Shown: positions 8,743 to 18,099, numbered from the stretch's first letter. The stretch is DNA of 64,000 nt from Streptomyces malaysiense (GCF_000980885.2 NZ_LBDA02000030.1:1-64000); one strand, 5' to 3'. Program-made: numbers and translations. Notes: generated by a model from the letters alone, not told the origin.

Positions 8743-9519
8743 GTGAGCGGGGATTTCGCGCACAGGCTGGGGACGGCCGTGGTCGTGGCGGTGGCGCTCG
8801 GCTGGGGCGGCCGGCTGGCGGTGTCGGTCCGGCGCGAACGCCGGGCGCGGCAGCGGGCGGCCAGGCTGCTGGGGCCTGGTTCCGGCGCGCACAGGCCGCG
8901 GTGGGCGGTCGTGGACACGGTACGGAGATGGCTGCCGCCCGTGGGCGTGGCGGGTGGCGTGTGGGTACTGGTCGGCGGGACCGCCGGGGCGCTGCTCGGG
9001 CTCGGCGTCGGTGCCGTGCTCTGGCGCCGGCGGGTGGGGCAGGCGGCGGGCGGGGTGGTGGTCGTCGACACCGCCGAGGCCGCGCGCCGGCTGCCGCTCG
9101 CCGCGGATCTGCTGGCCGCCTGCATCGAGGCCGGCGCCGGGCCCGTGGCCGCCGCGCAGGCGGTGGGGGAGGCGCTGGGCGGCCCCGTCGGACAGGCGCT
9201 GGCGCGGGGCGCGGCGGAGGTACGGCTCGGCGGCACACCGGCGGACGCGTGGCGCGGGCTGGCCGCGCTGCCGGGCGCGGCAGCCCTGGCACGGCTGCTG
9301 GAACGGGCCGGCGAGTCGGGGCTGCCCGCCGCCGCTCCGGTGGCCCGCATCGCCTCGGACACCCGCGCGGACTGGGGCCGCACCGCGACGGCGCGGGCCC
9401 GGCGGGCGGCCGTACTGATCGCCGCGCCGGTGGGGCTGTGCTTCCTGCCCGCCTTCGTCGCGATCGGCGTACTGCCCGTGGTGATCGGGCTGGCGGGCGG
9501 GGTGATGGCGGGGAGGTGA
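8743..9519 (+). CDS. tadC: TadC-like inner-membrane platform protein
   Basis: The 258-aa protein starts at the GTG at 8743 and has the same layout as TadB. It has two N-terminal membrane segments (about 60-100), a cytoplasmic T2SS-F domain with [18 protein letters not shown] and [18 protein letters not shown], and a terminal hydrophobic hairpin. Tad systems use a TadB/TadC pair as the platform. It lies 36 bp after tadB, the only real gap in this part of the operon. Confidence 0.8.
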   Translation: MSGDFAHRLGTAVVVAVALGWGGRLAVSVRRERRARQRAARLLGPGSGAHRPRWAVVDTVRRWLPPVGVAGGVWVLVGGTAGALLGLGVGAVLWRRRVGQAAGGVVVVDTAEAARRLPLAADLLAACIEAGAGPVAAAQAVGEALGGPVGQALARGAAEVRLGGTPADAWRGLAALPGAAALARLLERAGESGLPAAAPVARIASDTRADWGRTATARARRAAVLIAAPVGLCFLPAFVAIGVLPVVIGLAGGVMAGR

Positions 9520-9551
9520 GGGAGCGGCGCCGGACATCGAGGACGGAAGTC

Positions 9552-9785
9552 ATGAGAACAGACCCGAAAATCATGGGAGTTGAAATGAAGAGGAAGATCG
9601 TCGAAGTGCTGGCCGGGGTGCGGGGGGTGTGCCGCCGGGACTCCGGAATGGTGACCTCGGAGTACGCGATGGGGATCATCGCGGCCGTCGGATTCGCCCT
9701 GCTGCTCTATGAGGTCGTCACCAGCGGCGAGGTCCGGGCGGAGCTCCAGTCCGTCGTGAAGAAGGCCCTCGGTGCGCGGATGTGA
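9552..9785 (+). CDS. DUF4244 Flp-pilin-like small protein
   Basis: The 77-aa peptide has a basic N-terminus, then [25 protein letters not shown], a single hydrophobic helix preceded by a Glu at position +5 of the hydrophobic stretch. This is the arrangement of Flp/type IV-like pilins and of the actinobacterial DUF4244 family. It is the best candidate for the structural subunit of the fibre made by the tad genes upstream. Start choice is open: the ATG at 9552 has GGAAG, and the ATG at 9585 has GGAG and would give a 66-aa product. It overlaps the next gene by 14 bp. Confidence 0.7.
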   Translation: MRTDPKIMGVEMKRKIVEVLAGVRGVCRRDSGMVTSEYAMGIIAAVGFALLLYEVVTSGEVRAELQSVVKKALGARM

Positions 9786-10146
9786 ACGGGGCTCGGACGG
9801 GGGGTTCGTGACGGCGGAGGCGGCCATGGTGCTCTGTGTGCTGGTGGCGTTCACGATGGCGCTGGTCTGGGGGCTGCTCATGGCGGCGGCGCAGATCCGG
9901 TGCGTGGACGCGGCTCGCGTGGGCGCTCGGGCCGCCGCCCGCCAGGACCCGCCCGCCACGGTGCTGTCGGTGACCCGTCAGGCGGCACCGATCGGGGCCC
10001 GGGTGGCGATCGGGCGAGAGGGCGACCAGGTCCGCGTGACGGTGGTGGCTAGACCGCCGATGCTCAGCGGCCTGCCCTTCGAACTCCGCGAGGAGGCGGT
10101 GGCGTTGGCGGAGGAGACGGTCGGGGAGAAGGGAGCGGGGCCGTGA
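9772..10146 (+). CDS. TadE-like pseudopilin
   Basis: The 124-aa protein begins GGFVTAEAAMVLCVLVAFTMALVWGL, a TadE-type N-terminal processed helix with the conserved Glu, followed by AAAQIRCVDAARVGARAAAR and a small periplasmic domain. TadE proteins are minor pseudopilins cut by a prepilin peptidase. The GTG at 9772 overlaps the preceding gene; a GTG at 9808 (VTAEAA) with a good ribosome site is an alternative. The end overlaps the next start by four bases. Confidence 0.7.
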   Translation: MRGCERGSDGGFVTAEAAMVLCVLVAFTMALVWGLLMAAAQIRCVDAARVGARAAARQDPPATVLSVTRQAAPIGARVAIGREGDQVRVTVVARPPMLSGLPFELREEAVALAEETVGEKGAGP

Positions 10147-10733
10147 GGCGGCAGGGGACGCGGGTGCGGGGCAGTGGCCGCGGCTGGGCCCTGGCTCGTG
10201 CTCGGGGCAGTGGCTGTGGCCGGGTCCCGGCTCGTGTCCGGGACCGGATTCGGGCTCGTGCTCCGGGCCGGGCTCGGGCTCTGGTCCCGGCTCGGGGAAC
10301 GGGGGGCCGGTACGGCTCCGACCGGGGTTCCGCCACCGTCTGGAGTCTCGGGGCGATCGCGGTGCTCTGCGTGGTGTTCGGCGCGGTGCTGGCGCTCGGG
10401 CACGCCGTCACCGTCCGGCACCGGGCGGCGGGCGGCGCGGACCTGGCGGCGCTCGCGGCCGCGGACCACTGGGCGGAGGGCGGCGAGACGGCCTGCGCGC
10501 GGGCCGGCCGCGTGGCGACGGCCCAGGGGGTCCGGCTGGTGCGCTGCACGGTGGAGGGCGAGATCGCGGACGTGACCGCGTCCGCGGGGAGGGGCCCGTT
10601 CACGGCGGAGGTCCGCTCCAGAGCGGGCCCGGCAGGTCCACCGGCCCCCGCCCTCGCCCCGCCGCCCTCCGGCGAGCCGCCACCGGGCCCGCGGTCCCTC
10701 GATCCGCCGCACCCCGCTCCGGGGAACCGGTGA
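10143..10733 (+). CDS. Rv3654c-family TadE-like protein
   Basis: The 196-aa protein belongs to the flp-pilus-associated TadE-like group that sits before the DEAD/DEAH helicase in many actinobacteria. The core is GSATVWSLGAIAVLCVVFGAVLALGHAV, then RHRAAGGADLAALAAADHWAEG and a pair of Cys residues (CARAGR, RCTVEG) that may form a disulphide outside the membrane. The first about 60 residues are Arg/Ala/Gly repeats encoded by GGCTCGTGCTCGGGG-like repeats, and the last about 35 are Pro-rich. Neither end looks conserved, so the true start may be near residue 55. It is the last gene of the tad operon. Confidence 0.6.
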   Translation: MRRQGTRVRGSGRGWALARARGSGCGRVPARVRDRIRARAPGRARALVPARGTGGRYGSDRGSATVWSLGAIAVLCVVFGAVLALGHAVTVRHRAAGGADLAALAAADHWAEGGETACARAGRVATAQGVRLVRCTVEGEIADVTASAGRGPFTAEVRSRAGPAGPPAPALAPPPSGEPPPGPRSLDPPHPAPGNR

Positions 10734-10888
10734 CGCGGGCGCCGGGCGGGGCGCCCACCGGCACGTGGGCCGCCGTTCCAGGGCCTGCGAGCCCCCCTCG
10801 GGCCGGCGGAGCATCCCCGGCAACCGGCCCGCCGCCCGTACTCGGCGCACCCGTCCGTGGGACCGCCTGCTCCCGGTCCCCGGTCCCC

Positions 10889-10942
10889 GGTCACCCGCCT
10901 CCCGGGTCCCTGGTCACCCGCCTCCCCGGTCACCTGCCTCCC
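10889..10942. repeat. three copies of a 15-bp GGTCACCCGCCTCCC repeat
   Basis: The copies lie at 10889-10903, 10912-10926 and 10928-10942, the last with one change. They span the stop codon of the helicase gene (10914-10916), so its last residues derive from repeat DNA. They sit between two convergent genes and may be a slippage-prone junction. Confidence 0.6.
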
Positions 10943-13493
10943 CGTGCGTCAGGCCCCCGGCCCCGTGCCCCGAAGCCGACGCCGAGTCCCCCGGCCGGTC
11001 GTCCGGCTCCGCCGCCGCGCCCTTCCGGGCCCGCTCCTCCGGCGGTTCCGGTGCTTCGCGCAGCAGCGTCGTCAGGAGGCGGACCGCGCCGCGTTTGTGA
11101 AGGGGGTCGTTGCCGTTGCCGCACTTGGGGGACTGGATGCAGGAGGGACAGCCCGCGTCGCACTCGCAGGAGGCGATGGCCTCGCGGGTGGCGGTGAGCC
11201 AGGCGCGGGCGGTGTGGAAGGCGCGCTCGGCGAAGCCCGCGCCGCCGGGATGGCCGTCGTACACGAAGACCGTCGGCAGGAGGGTGTCGGGATGCAGCGG
11301 GACGGAGACGCCGCCGATGTCCCAGCGGTCACAGGTCGCGAAGAGCGGCAGCATGCCGATGGAGGCGTGCTCGGCGGCGTGCAGGGAGCCGCCGAGGATC
11401 TCCGGGCCGATCCGGGCCTCGTCCAGCTGGTCCTCGGTGACCGTCCACCACACCGCGCGGGTGCGCAGCGTACGAGGAGGGAGGTCGAGCTTGGTCTCGC
11501 CCAGGACCTCGCCGGTGATCAGGCGCCTGCGCAGGAAGGAGACCACCTGGTTGGTGACCTCGACGGAGCCGTGGCAGAGGCGGCCCGCGCCCCAGGGGAT
11601 CTCGGTGTCGGTCTCCAGGACGGAGACGGCGGTGGTGTCGCGGGCGACCGTCGAGTACGGAGGGTCGGCCTGTTCCACCAGGGCGACCGAGTCCGCCAGG
11701 TCGAGGGAGCGCACCAGATAGGTGCGGCCCTGGTGGAGGTGGACGGCGCCCTCGTGCACGGTGGAGTGCGCGGCGGCCTCGTCGACCGTGCCGAGCAGGC
11801 GCCCCGTGCCCTCCTCCACGATCTGCACCGGCCGCCCGCCCCCGCCGCGGATGTCGGTGAGGTCGGCGGCCCGTTCCCGGCGGGTCCAGTGCCAGGCCCG
11901 GGTCCGCCGGCGCAGCAGCTTCGCGGCCTCCAGCTGCGGCAGCACGTCCGCGCACGCGGGACCGAACAGTTCGAGGTCCTCCTCGGTCAGCGGGAGTTCC
12001 GAGGCGGCGGCGCACAGGTGCGGGGCGAGGACGTAGGGGTTGTCGGGGTCGAGGACGGTCGACTCCACGGGCCGGTCGAACAGGGCCTTCGGGTGGTGGA
12101 CGAGGAAGGTGTCCAGTGGATCGTCCCGGGCGACGAGGACCGCGAGGGCGCCCTGCCCGGAGCGGCCCGCGCGGCCCGCCTGCTGCCACAGGGAGGCCCT
12201 GGTGCCCGGGTAGCCGCAGATCACCACCGCGTCCAGCCCGGAGACGTCCACGCCCAGCTCCAGGGCCGTGGTGGCGGCGAGCCCGAGGAGTTCCCCGGAG
12301 TGCAGGGCGCGCTCCAGGGCGCGGCGCTCCTCGGGGAGGTAGCCGCCGCGGTAGGCCGCGACCCGCCGGACCAGGGAGCGGTCGACCTCGGCCAGTTTCT
12401 CCTGGGCGATCACCGAGATCAGCTCGGCGCCGCGCCGGGAGCGCACGAAGGCGACCGAGCGCACGCCCTGCGCGGTCAGGTCGGTCAGCAGATCGGCGGT
12501 CTCGGCGGTGGCGGTGCGCCGTACGGGCGCGCCCCGCTCACCGTGCAGCTCGGTGAGCGGGGGTTCCCACAGGGCGAAGACCAGTTCGCCGCGCGGGGAG
12601 GCGTCGTCGGCGACCTCCACCACCGGCAGGCCGGTCAGCCGCCGCGCGGCGACGGCGGGCTCGGCGGCGGTCGCGGAGGCCAGCAGGAAGACCGGGGAGG
12701 AGCCGTAGCGGGCGCAGACGCGGCGCAGCCGGCGCAGCACCTGGGCGACGTGCGAGCCGAAGACGCCCCGGTAGGTGTGGCACTCGTCGACGACGACGTA
12801 CTTCAGCGACTTCAGGAACGAGGACCAGCGCGGGTGGGAGGGCAATATCCCGCGGTGCAGCATGTCGGGGTTGGTGAGGACGTAGTTGGCGTACTGGCGT
12901 ACCCACTCGCGTTCCTCGTACGGGGTGTCGCCGTCGTACACGGCCGGGCGGACCGCGGTGCCCAGCGATTGTGAAAGTTCCTTCACCGATCGGCACTGGT
13001 CCGCCGCGAGCGCCTTGGTGGGCGAGAGGTACAGCGCGGTGGCCCCTCGGCCGTTCGGCGCCCGCGAACCCTCCAGAAGGGTGGACAGCACGGGGACGAG
13101 ATACGCGAGGGACTTGCCGGAGGCGGTACCGGTGGCGACGACCACCGAATCGCCGTCCAGTGCGTGCTCGGCGGCCAGCGCCTGGTGCGCCCAGGGATGC
13201 TCGATGCCGCACTCCTGGACGGCCGCGATCACTTCGGGCCGAATCCGGTCGGGCCAGACTGCATGGCGACCCGTGCGCGGGGGCAAGTGCTCCGTATGAG
13301 TGATGCGCGCAGCCCGGTTCGGACCGGAGGCGAGTCTGCCCAGGACAGCGCCCGGCGACGGGCGGGACTCCGGGTCCGGCACGGGAAGATCGGATCGGTG
13401 ATTCTTGGCCATCGGCACCGAGTGTGTCACTGGAGTGACGGACAATGGGGTCAAGGCGTCGTGCGCGCAGGCCGGTAAGTGATTGAATGCCAT
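10914..13493 (-). CDS. DEAD/DEAH-box helicase with C-terminal DUF1998 (MrfA/YprA-like)
   Basis: The 859-aa superfamily 2 helicase carries Walker A ATGTASGKS (Lys127), DECH box VVVDECHTYRG (236-239) and SAT motif LLASATAAEP. A RecA-like second domain has QQAGRAGRSGQG (motif VI). The C-terminal part is DUF1998 with the four-Cys cluster CECDAGCPSCIQSPKC, probably metal-binding. Bacillus MrfA of this family repairs mitomycin damage as a 3'-5' helicase. The start is the ATG at 13493, giving MAFNHLPA as I recall for the Streptomyces homologue. An ATG at 13412 (MAKNH) would leave 162 bp to bldG instead of 81. It is divergent from bldG and shares its control region. Confidence 0.85.
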   Translation of the reverse strand: MAFNHLPACAHDALTPLSVTPVTHSVPMAKNHRSDLPVPDPESRPSPGAVLGRLASGPNRAARITHTEHLPPRTGRHAVWPDRIRPEVIAAVQECGIEHPWAHQALAAEHALDGDSVVVATGTASGKSLAYLVPVLSTLLEGSRAPNGRGATALYLSPTKALAADQCRSVKELSQSLGTAVRPAVYDGDTPYEEREWVRQYANYVLTNPDMLHRGILPSHPRWSSFLKSLKYVVVDECHTYRGVFGSHVAQVLRRLRRVCARYGSSPVFLLASATAAEPAVAARRLTGLPVVEVADDASPRGELVFALWEPPLTELHGERGAPVRRTATAETADLLTDLTAQGVRSVAFVRSRRGAELISVIAQEKLAEVDRSLVRRVAAYRGGYLPEERRALERALHSGELLGLAATTALELGVDVSGLDAVVICGYPGTRASLWQQAGRAGRSGQGALAVLVARDDPLDTFLVHHPKALFDRPVESTVLDPDNPYVLAPHLCAAASELPLTEEDLELFGPACADVLPQLEAAKLLRRRTRAWHWTRRERAADLTDIRGGGGRPVQIVEEGTGRLLGTVDEAAAHSTVHEGAVHLHQGRTYLVRSLDLADSVALVEQADPPYSTVARDTTAVSVLETDTEIPWGAGRLCHGSVEVTNQVVSFLRRRLITGEVLGETKLDLPPRTLRTRAVWWTVTEDQLDEARIGPEILGGSLHAAEHASIGMLPLFATCDRWDIGGVSVPLHPDTLLPTVFVYDGHPGGAGFAERAFHTARAWLTATREAIASCECDAGCPSCIQSPKCGNGNDPLHKRGAVRLLTTLLREAPEPPEERARKGAAAEPDDRPGDSASASGHGAGGLTHGEAGDRGGG

Positions 13494-13574
13494 CGCGGCT
13501 GGCGTTGCGTCCCGGGGGCCGCAAGCCGAGGTGCCCGAGGGGCGACCGCTCGATAGCAAGGTGCTGGAGGATCC

Positions 13575-13916
13575 GTGGACCTGTCCCTGTCGACCCGTAC
13601 CGTCGGCGATCGTACGGTCGTCGAGGTCGGTGGCGAAATCGATGTATACACCGCGCCCAAGCTGCGCGAGCAGCTGGTCGAGCTGGTGAATGACGGCAAT
13701 TTCCATCTTGTCGTCGACATGGAGGGCGTGGACTTCCTCGACTCCACCGGACTCGGCGTGCTGGTCGGCGGCCTGAAGCGGGTGCGTGCCCATGAGGGCT
13801 CGCTGCGCCTGGTCTGCAACCAGGAGCGCATTCTCAAGATCTTCCGTATCACCGGCCTCACCAAGGTGTTCCCGATCCACACCTCGGTCGAGGAAGCGGT
13901 GGCGGCCACCGACTGA
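13575..13916 (+). CDS. bldG: BldG anti-sigma factor antagonist
   Basis: This is a 113-aa STAS-domain protein nearly identical to S. coelicolor BldG as I know it. It starts at a GTG behind GGAGG (13566-13570). The phosphorylation site is Ser57 in [13 protein letters not shown]. BldG is required for aerial mycelium and antibiotic production; it is phosphorylated on this Ser and binds anti-sigma factors such as its neighbour ApgA and RshA/UshX. In S. coelicolor it is transcribed both alone and together with the next gene, matching the 203-bp gap here. Confidence 0.97.
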   Translation: MDLSLSTRTVGDRTVVEVGGEIDVYTAPKLREQLVELVNDGNFHLVVDMEGVDFLDSTGLGVLVGGLKRVRAHEGSLRLVCNQERILKIFRITGLTKVFPIHTSVEEAVAATD

Positions 13917-14119
13917 CCCTGACCCGTCGCCCCTGCCGCCGGCGTGTGCCCGCGGCGGGGTCACCGGTGGGGCGTGCCTGTTTCCGGCCGTCGTACCCCG
14001 TCTCGCACCCCCCAGGGGGCCGTGCCGGGTGTGCCCGGGTGGATCCGGGTAACGAAGTTCATGAGGGGCGGGCCCGGCGAGCCCGTCCGACCGCAGTCCC
14101 GTAGTCGTGAGGGGGATGC

Positions 14120-14557
14120 ATGGCCACCGTCGAACTCCGCTTCAGCGCGCTGCCCGAGCACGTCAGGACCGCCCGGCTGGTGGCGGCCGCGGTGGCGCGC
14201 AGGGCCGGAGTGGACGAGGCCGTCCTGGACGAGGTGCGGCTCGCCGTGGGCGAGGCGTGCTCCCGTGCCGTGGGGCTCCACCAGGTCGGCGGCATCGACG
14301 CCCCGGTGAGGGTGGCGCTGATCGAGGAGGAGAAGCAGTTCTCCATCGAGGTCGGTGACGAAGCCCCGCACGCGGTCCCCGCCGAGCGGGTGGCCGGGGG
14401 CGCCGCGGCGGACGCGGACGTGGAGGCCGAGGAGGACGAGATGGGCCTCGCGGTCATCAGCGGCCTCGTGGACGACGTCGAGGTCACCACCGGGAAGAAC
14501 GGCGGCCTGATCCGCATGACCTGGCCCGCCGCCCCGCCGGCGGTCACCGTCGGCTGA
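14120..14557 (+). CDS. apgA: ApgA-like anti-sigma factor (RsbW-type ATPase fold), BldG partner
   Basis: The 145-aa protein follows bldG as in other Streptomyces and starts at the ATG at 14120 behind GAGGGGG. The HATPase fold is visible: N-box helix DEVRLAVGEACSRAVGLH (37-54), G1-like IEVGDEAP and G2-like MGLAVISGLVDDVEV. The N-box Asn that holds Mg-ATP in RsbW/SpoIIAB is Arg49 here, and the G1 box lacks the usual DxGxG, so kinase activity is doubtful from sequence. An acidic insert (ADADVEAEEDE) precedes G2. It should bind BldG and an unknown sigma factor. A very strong terminator follows. Confidence 0.8.
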   Translation: MATVELRFSALPEHVRTARLVAAAVARRAGVDEAVLDEVRLAVGEACSRAVGLHQVGGIDAPVRVALIEEEKQFSIEVGDEAPHAVPAERVAGGAAADADVEAEEDEMGLAVISGLVDDVEVTTGKNGGLIRMTWPAAPPAVTVG

Positions 14558-14582
14558 CACCGCCGTCCGAAGAGCGCGAACG

Positions 14583-14622
14583 CACGATCAGGGCCCTGCC
14601 GAGCAGGGCCCTGATCGTGTTT
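14583..14622 (+). terminator. terminator of the bldG operon
   Basis: A perfect 17-bp stem (14583-14599 with 14603-14619) has a CGA loop and is followed by TTT. It separates bldG-apgA from hppA. The remainder of 14623-14865 is relatively AT-rich and holds the hppA promoter region. Confidence 0.9.
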
Positions 14623-14796
14623 CAGGCAGATCATTCACGGCGTCTCCCGGAATTCGTGAAGGAATTCACGATCAATAGCCGTATCATTCGATCAAGGTTC
14701 AATGGGACCGACGGCGTTCGTCAATGCTTCAGGGGCATTACTTCTTTCGGGTTCGCCAACCGTAGCGTGCAGGCCAATTCCGTTTACCGTGCTCTT

Positions 14797-14823
14797 TTGA
14801 CATCACTCAGGGGTACCTACAAT
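14797..14823 (+). promoter_or_regulatory. candidate hppA promoter
   Basis: TTGACA (14797-14802) and TACAAT (14818-14823) are near-consensus boxes but only 15 bp apart, two shorter than ideal. The hppA ATG is 43 bases after the -10. Short spacing usually lowers basal strength or implies an activator. Confidence 0.5.
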
Positions 14824-14865
14824 CCGTCCACATCTTGAGCTCAGCCCAAGCGTCAAGGAGGACGA

Positions 14866-17274
14866 ATGGCGGGGCTTTCTCACCCCTCTGAGTTGGACCA
14901 CCCCACATACCTCGCGGCCGCGGTGCTCACCAACGGCAACAGGGTCATCGTGGCCGTCATCGCGGCGGTAGCCCTCGCCGCGCTGGTGGTCGCGGGGATC
15001 CTGGTGCGCCAGGTGCTCGCCGCGGGCGAGGGCACCGACAGCATGAAGAAGATCGCCGCGGCGGTCCAGGAAGGCGCCAAGGCGTATCTCGCCCGGCAGT
15101 TGCGCACCCTCGGCGTATTCGCCGTCGTCGTCTTCTTCCTGCTTCTGCTGCTGCCCGCGGACGACTGGAATCAGCGTGCCGGGCGTTCGGTGTTCTTCCT
15201 GATCGGTGCGGTGTTCTCGGCCGCCACCGGCTATATCGGCATGTGGCTCGCGGTACGAAGCAATGTGCGGGTCGCCGCCGCGGCCCGGGAAGCGACCCCG
15301 GGCGAGGGCGAACCCGAAAAGGATCTCACCGCCGTCTCGCACACCGCGATGAAGATCGCATTTCGCACGGGCGGTGTCGTCGGCATGTTCACGGTGGGCC
15401 TCGGCCTGCTGGGCGCCTCCTGCGTGGTGCTCGTCTACGCCGCCGACGCGCCGAAGGTCCTGGAGGGCTTCGGCCTCGGCGCCGCACTGATCGCCATGTT
15501 CATGCGGGTCGGCGGCGGCATCTTCACCAAGGCCGCCGACGTCGGCGCCGACCTGGTCGGCAAGGTCGAGCAGGGCATCCCGGAGGACGACCCGCGCAAC
15601 GCCGCGACCATCGCCGACAACGTGGGCGACAACGTCGGCGACTGCGCGGGCATGGCGGCCGACCTCTTCGAGTCGTACGCCGTCACCCTGGTGGCCGCGC
15701 TGATCCTCGGCAAGGCCGCCTTCGGCGACTCCGGGCTCGCCTTCCCGCTCCTGGTGCCCGCCATCGGTGTGGTCACCGCGATGATCGGCATCTTCGCGGT
15801 CGCCCCCCGGCGGGCCGACCGCAGCGGCATGACCGCGATCAACCGCGGCTTCTTCGTCTCCGCGGTGATCTCCCTCGCGCTGGTCGCCGCCGCCGTCTTC
15901 GTCTACCTGCCGTCGAGCTATGCCGACCTCGGCGGAGTGACGGACTCGGCGATCAAGGCGAAGGACGGCGACCCGCGGATCCTCGCCCTGGTCGCGGTGG
16001 CCATCGGCATTCTGCTGGCGGCCGTCATCCAGCAGCTGACCGGATACTTCACCGAGACCAGCCGGCGCCCGGTCCGTGACATCGGCAAGACCTCCCTCAC
16101 CGGACCCGCCACCGTCATCCTGTCCGGCATCTCGCTCGGCCTGGAGTCCGCCGTCTACACCGCGCTGCTCATCGCGCTCGGCGTGTACGGCGCGTTCCTG
16201 CTCGGCGGTACGTCGATCATGCTCGCGCTGTTCGCGGTCGCGCTGGCCGGCACCGGCCTGCTGACCACGGTCGGTGTGATCGTCGCCATGGACACCTTCG
16301 GGCCGGTCTCCGACAACGCCCAGGGCATCGCCGAGATGTCCGGCGATGTCCAGGGCGCGGGCGCGCAGGTGCTCACCAACCTGGACGCGGTCGGCAACAC
16401 CACCAAGGCGATCACCAAGGGCATCGCGATCGCCACCGCGGTGCTCGCGGCGTCGGCGCTCTTCGGGTCGTACCGCGACGCGATCACCACCAATGTGCAG
16501 GACGTCGGGGAGAAGCTCAGCGGGCCCGGCGCGCCGCTGAGCCTGTCCCTGGACATCTCCCAGCCCAACAACCTGGTCGGCCTCATCGCGGGCGCCGCGG
16601 TCGTCTTCCTCTTCTCCGGACTGGCCATCAACGCCGTGTCGCGGTCGGCGGGCTCGGTGGTCTTCGAGGTGCGGCGGCAGTTCCGCGAGAAGCCCGGGAT
16701 CATGGACTACACGGAGAAGCCCGAGTACGGCAGGGTCGTCGACATCTGCACCAAGGACGCCCTGCGGGAGCTGGCCACGCCCGGTCTGCTCGCCGTGATG
16801 GCGCCCATCTTCGTCGGGTTCACGCTCGGCGTCGGCTCGCTCGGCTCCTATCTCGCCGGCGCGATCGGCGCGGGCACGCTGATGGCGGTGTTCCTCGCCA
16901 ATTCCGGCGGCGCCTGGGACAACGCCAAGAAACTGGTGGAGGACGGGCACCACGGCGGCAAGGGCAGCGAGGCCCACGCCGCCACGGTGATCGGCGACAC
17001 GGTCGGCGACCCCTTCAAGGACACCGCGGGGCCCGCCATCAACCCGCTGCTGAAGGTCATGAACCTGGTCTCACTGCTCATCGCGCCCGCGGTGATCAAG
17101 TTCTCCTACGGCCAGGACAAGAACCTCGGCGTGCGGATCGGGGTCGCGATCCTCGCGCTGCTGGTGATCGGATCGGCCGTGTACATCTCCAAGCGGCGCG
17201 GCATCGCCGTCGGCGACGACGAGGAGGGCGCCGAACGGGTGGCCAACTCGGCCGACGCGGCGGTGGTTTCGTAG
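14866..17274 (+). CDS. hppA: membrane-bound proton-translocating pyrophosphatase
   Basis: The 802-aa, about 16-helix membrane enzyme hydrolyses pyrophosphate and pumps protons. It shows the substrate-binding signature GGGIFTKAADVGADLVGKVE and NVGDNVGDCAGMAADLFESY. Further acidic motifs include DTVGDPFKDTAGPAINPLLK near the C-terminus. Lys514 in GNTTKA marks the K+-independent class, since K+-dependent enzymes have Ala there. The start is the ATG at 14866 behind AAGGAGG. It stands alone between two terminators. Confidence 0.97.
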   Translation: MAGLSHPSELDHPTYLAAAVLTNGNRVIVAVIAAVALAALVVAGILVRQVLAAGEGTDSMKKIAAAVQEGAKAYLARQLRTLGVFAVVVFFLLLLLPADDWNQRAGRSVFFLIGAVFSAATGYIGMWLAVRSNVRVAAAAREATPGEGEPEKDLTAVSHTAMKIAFRTGGVVGMFTVGLGLLGASCVVLVYAADAPKVLEGFGLGAALIAMFMRVGGGIFTKAADVGADLVGKVEQGIPEDDPRNAATIADNVGDNVGDCAGMAADLFESYAVTLVAALILGKAAFGDSGLAFPLLVPAIGVVTAMIGIFAVAPRRADRSGMTAINRGFFVSAVISLALVAAAVFVYLPSSYADLGGVTDSAIKAKDGDPRILALVAVAIGILLAAVIQQLTGYFTETSRRPVRDIGKTSLTGPATVILSGISLGLESAVYTALLIALGVYGAFLLGGTSIMLALFAVALAGTGLLTTVGVIVAMDTFGPVSDNAQGIAEMSGDVQGAGAQVLTNLDAVGNTTKAITKGIAIATAVLAASALFGSYRDAITTNVQDVGEKLSGPGAPLSLSLDISQPNNLVGLIAGAAVVFLFSGLAINAVSRSAGSVVFEVRRQFREKPGIMDYTEKPEYGRVVDICTKDALRELATPGLLAVMAPIFVGFTLGVGSLGSYLAGAIGAGTLMAVFLANSGGAWDNAKKLVEDGHHGGKGSEAHAATVIGDTVGDPFKDTAGPAINPLLKVMNLVSLLIAPAVIKFSYGQDKNLGVRIGVAILALLVIGSAVYISKRRGIAVGDDEEGAERVANSADAAVVS

Positions 17275-17301
17275 GCTCCGGGAGACGGCCTGCGAGAAGA
17301 G

Positions 17302-17340
17302 CGGGCGGGCGGCGCGTTCGAAGGACGCGCCGCCCGCCCG
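17302..17340 (+). terminator. hppA terminator
   Basis: A perfect 16-bp GC stem (17302-17317 with 17325-17340) has a 7-base loop, 27 bases after the stop codon. Confidence 0.85.
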
Positions 17341-17484
17341 TTCGCGTGCGCGGGTACGGACCCGTCGTGAGCCTTCTCTCGGACAAAAAATAATAAAAGG
17401 TACTTACGGGGCGATCGGTGTGCGGAGGGCGTGCGTCCGCCGTGTAGGGTCCGGGGCCCGAGAGCCATGGAAGGGACCAATCCG

Positions 17485-18099
17485 GTGAACAAGAAGCTCG
17501 CGGCCGCACTGTCCGGCGGTGCGGTACTGGTGGCTGCGCTGTCGGGATGCAGCGGCAACAGCGCCCCCAAGGGGCCCGACCCCAAGCTGGTCTCCTGGGC
17601 CAAGTCGGTGTGCGACGCCGTGCCCGCGCAGGACGCGAAGATCAAGGCGGCGAACTCGGCGATCTCCACGACCGCCGCGGACACGGCCAAGCCCGAGACG
17701 CTCCAGAAGACCGACTCCAAGGCATTCCAGGACATGGCCGACGGCTACAAGGCGATCGCGACCGCGGTCAACGAGGCCGGCGCGCCTCCCGGGGTCTCCG
17801 GCGGCGCCAAGCGGCTCGGCGACGTCGTCAAGAGCTTCAACAGCCTCTCGTCCTCCTACGCCGACCTGAAGAAGCAGGTCGACGGCCTGGACACCAAGAA
17901 CCAGACGAAGTTCGCCTCCGGGCTGCACGACGTCGCCACTCAGATGGCCGAGCTGGAGAAGAAGCACCAGAGCGCCACCGATTCCCTGAAGAACCTCCAG
18001 CAGGGCGAGGTGCAGGACGCCATCAACCAGCAGCCCAGCTGCAAGAAGGTCGCCTCCTCGGCGTCGTCCTCGCCCTCCGCGGCGTCGACGGCGGGCTGA
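17485..18099 (+). CDS. small secreted lipoprotein, helical
   Basis: The 204-aa protein starts at the GTG at 17485 behind GGAAGGGA. An in-frame ATG at 17467 overlaps that ribosome site and is less likely. The signal is NKKLAAALSGGAVLVAALSGC with Cys22 as lipobox Cys. The rest is Lys/Ala/Ser-rich helix with heptad-like spacing (LKKQVDGLDTKNQTKF, MAELEKKHQSATDSLKNL), and one Cys pair (VCDAV, PSCKK) may close the domain. No enzyme motif is seen. It is a conserved Streptomyces lipoprotein of unknown function; the A-rich stretch 17385-17400 upstream may be part of its promoter. Confidence 0.7.
   Translation: MNKKLAAALSGGAVLVAALSGCSGNSAPKGPDPKLVSWAKSVCDAVPAQDAKIKAANSAISTTAADTAKPETLQKTDSKAFQDMADGYKAIATAVNEAGAPPGVSGGAKRLGDVVKSFNSLSSSYADLKKQVDGLDTKNQTKFASGLHDVATQMAELEKKHQSATDSLKNLQQGEVQDAINQQPSCKKVASSASSSPSAASTAG

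Noticed and set aside
6080..9679. 1199-codon minus-strand frame opposite the tad genes
   Set aside because: Pro/Arg/Ser low-complexity shadow. The tad genes on the plus strand have clear motifs and coupled starts.
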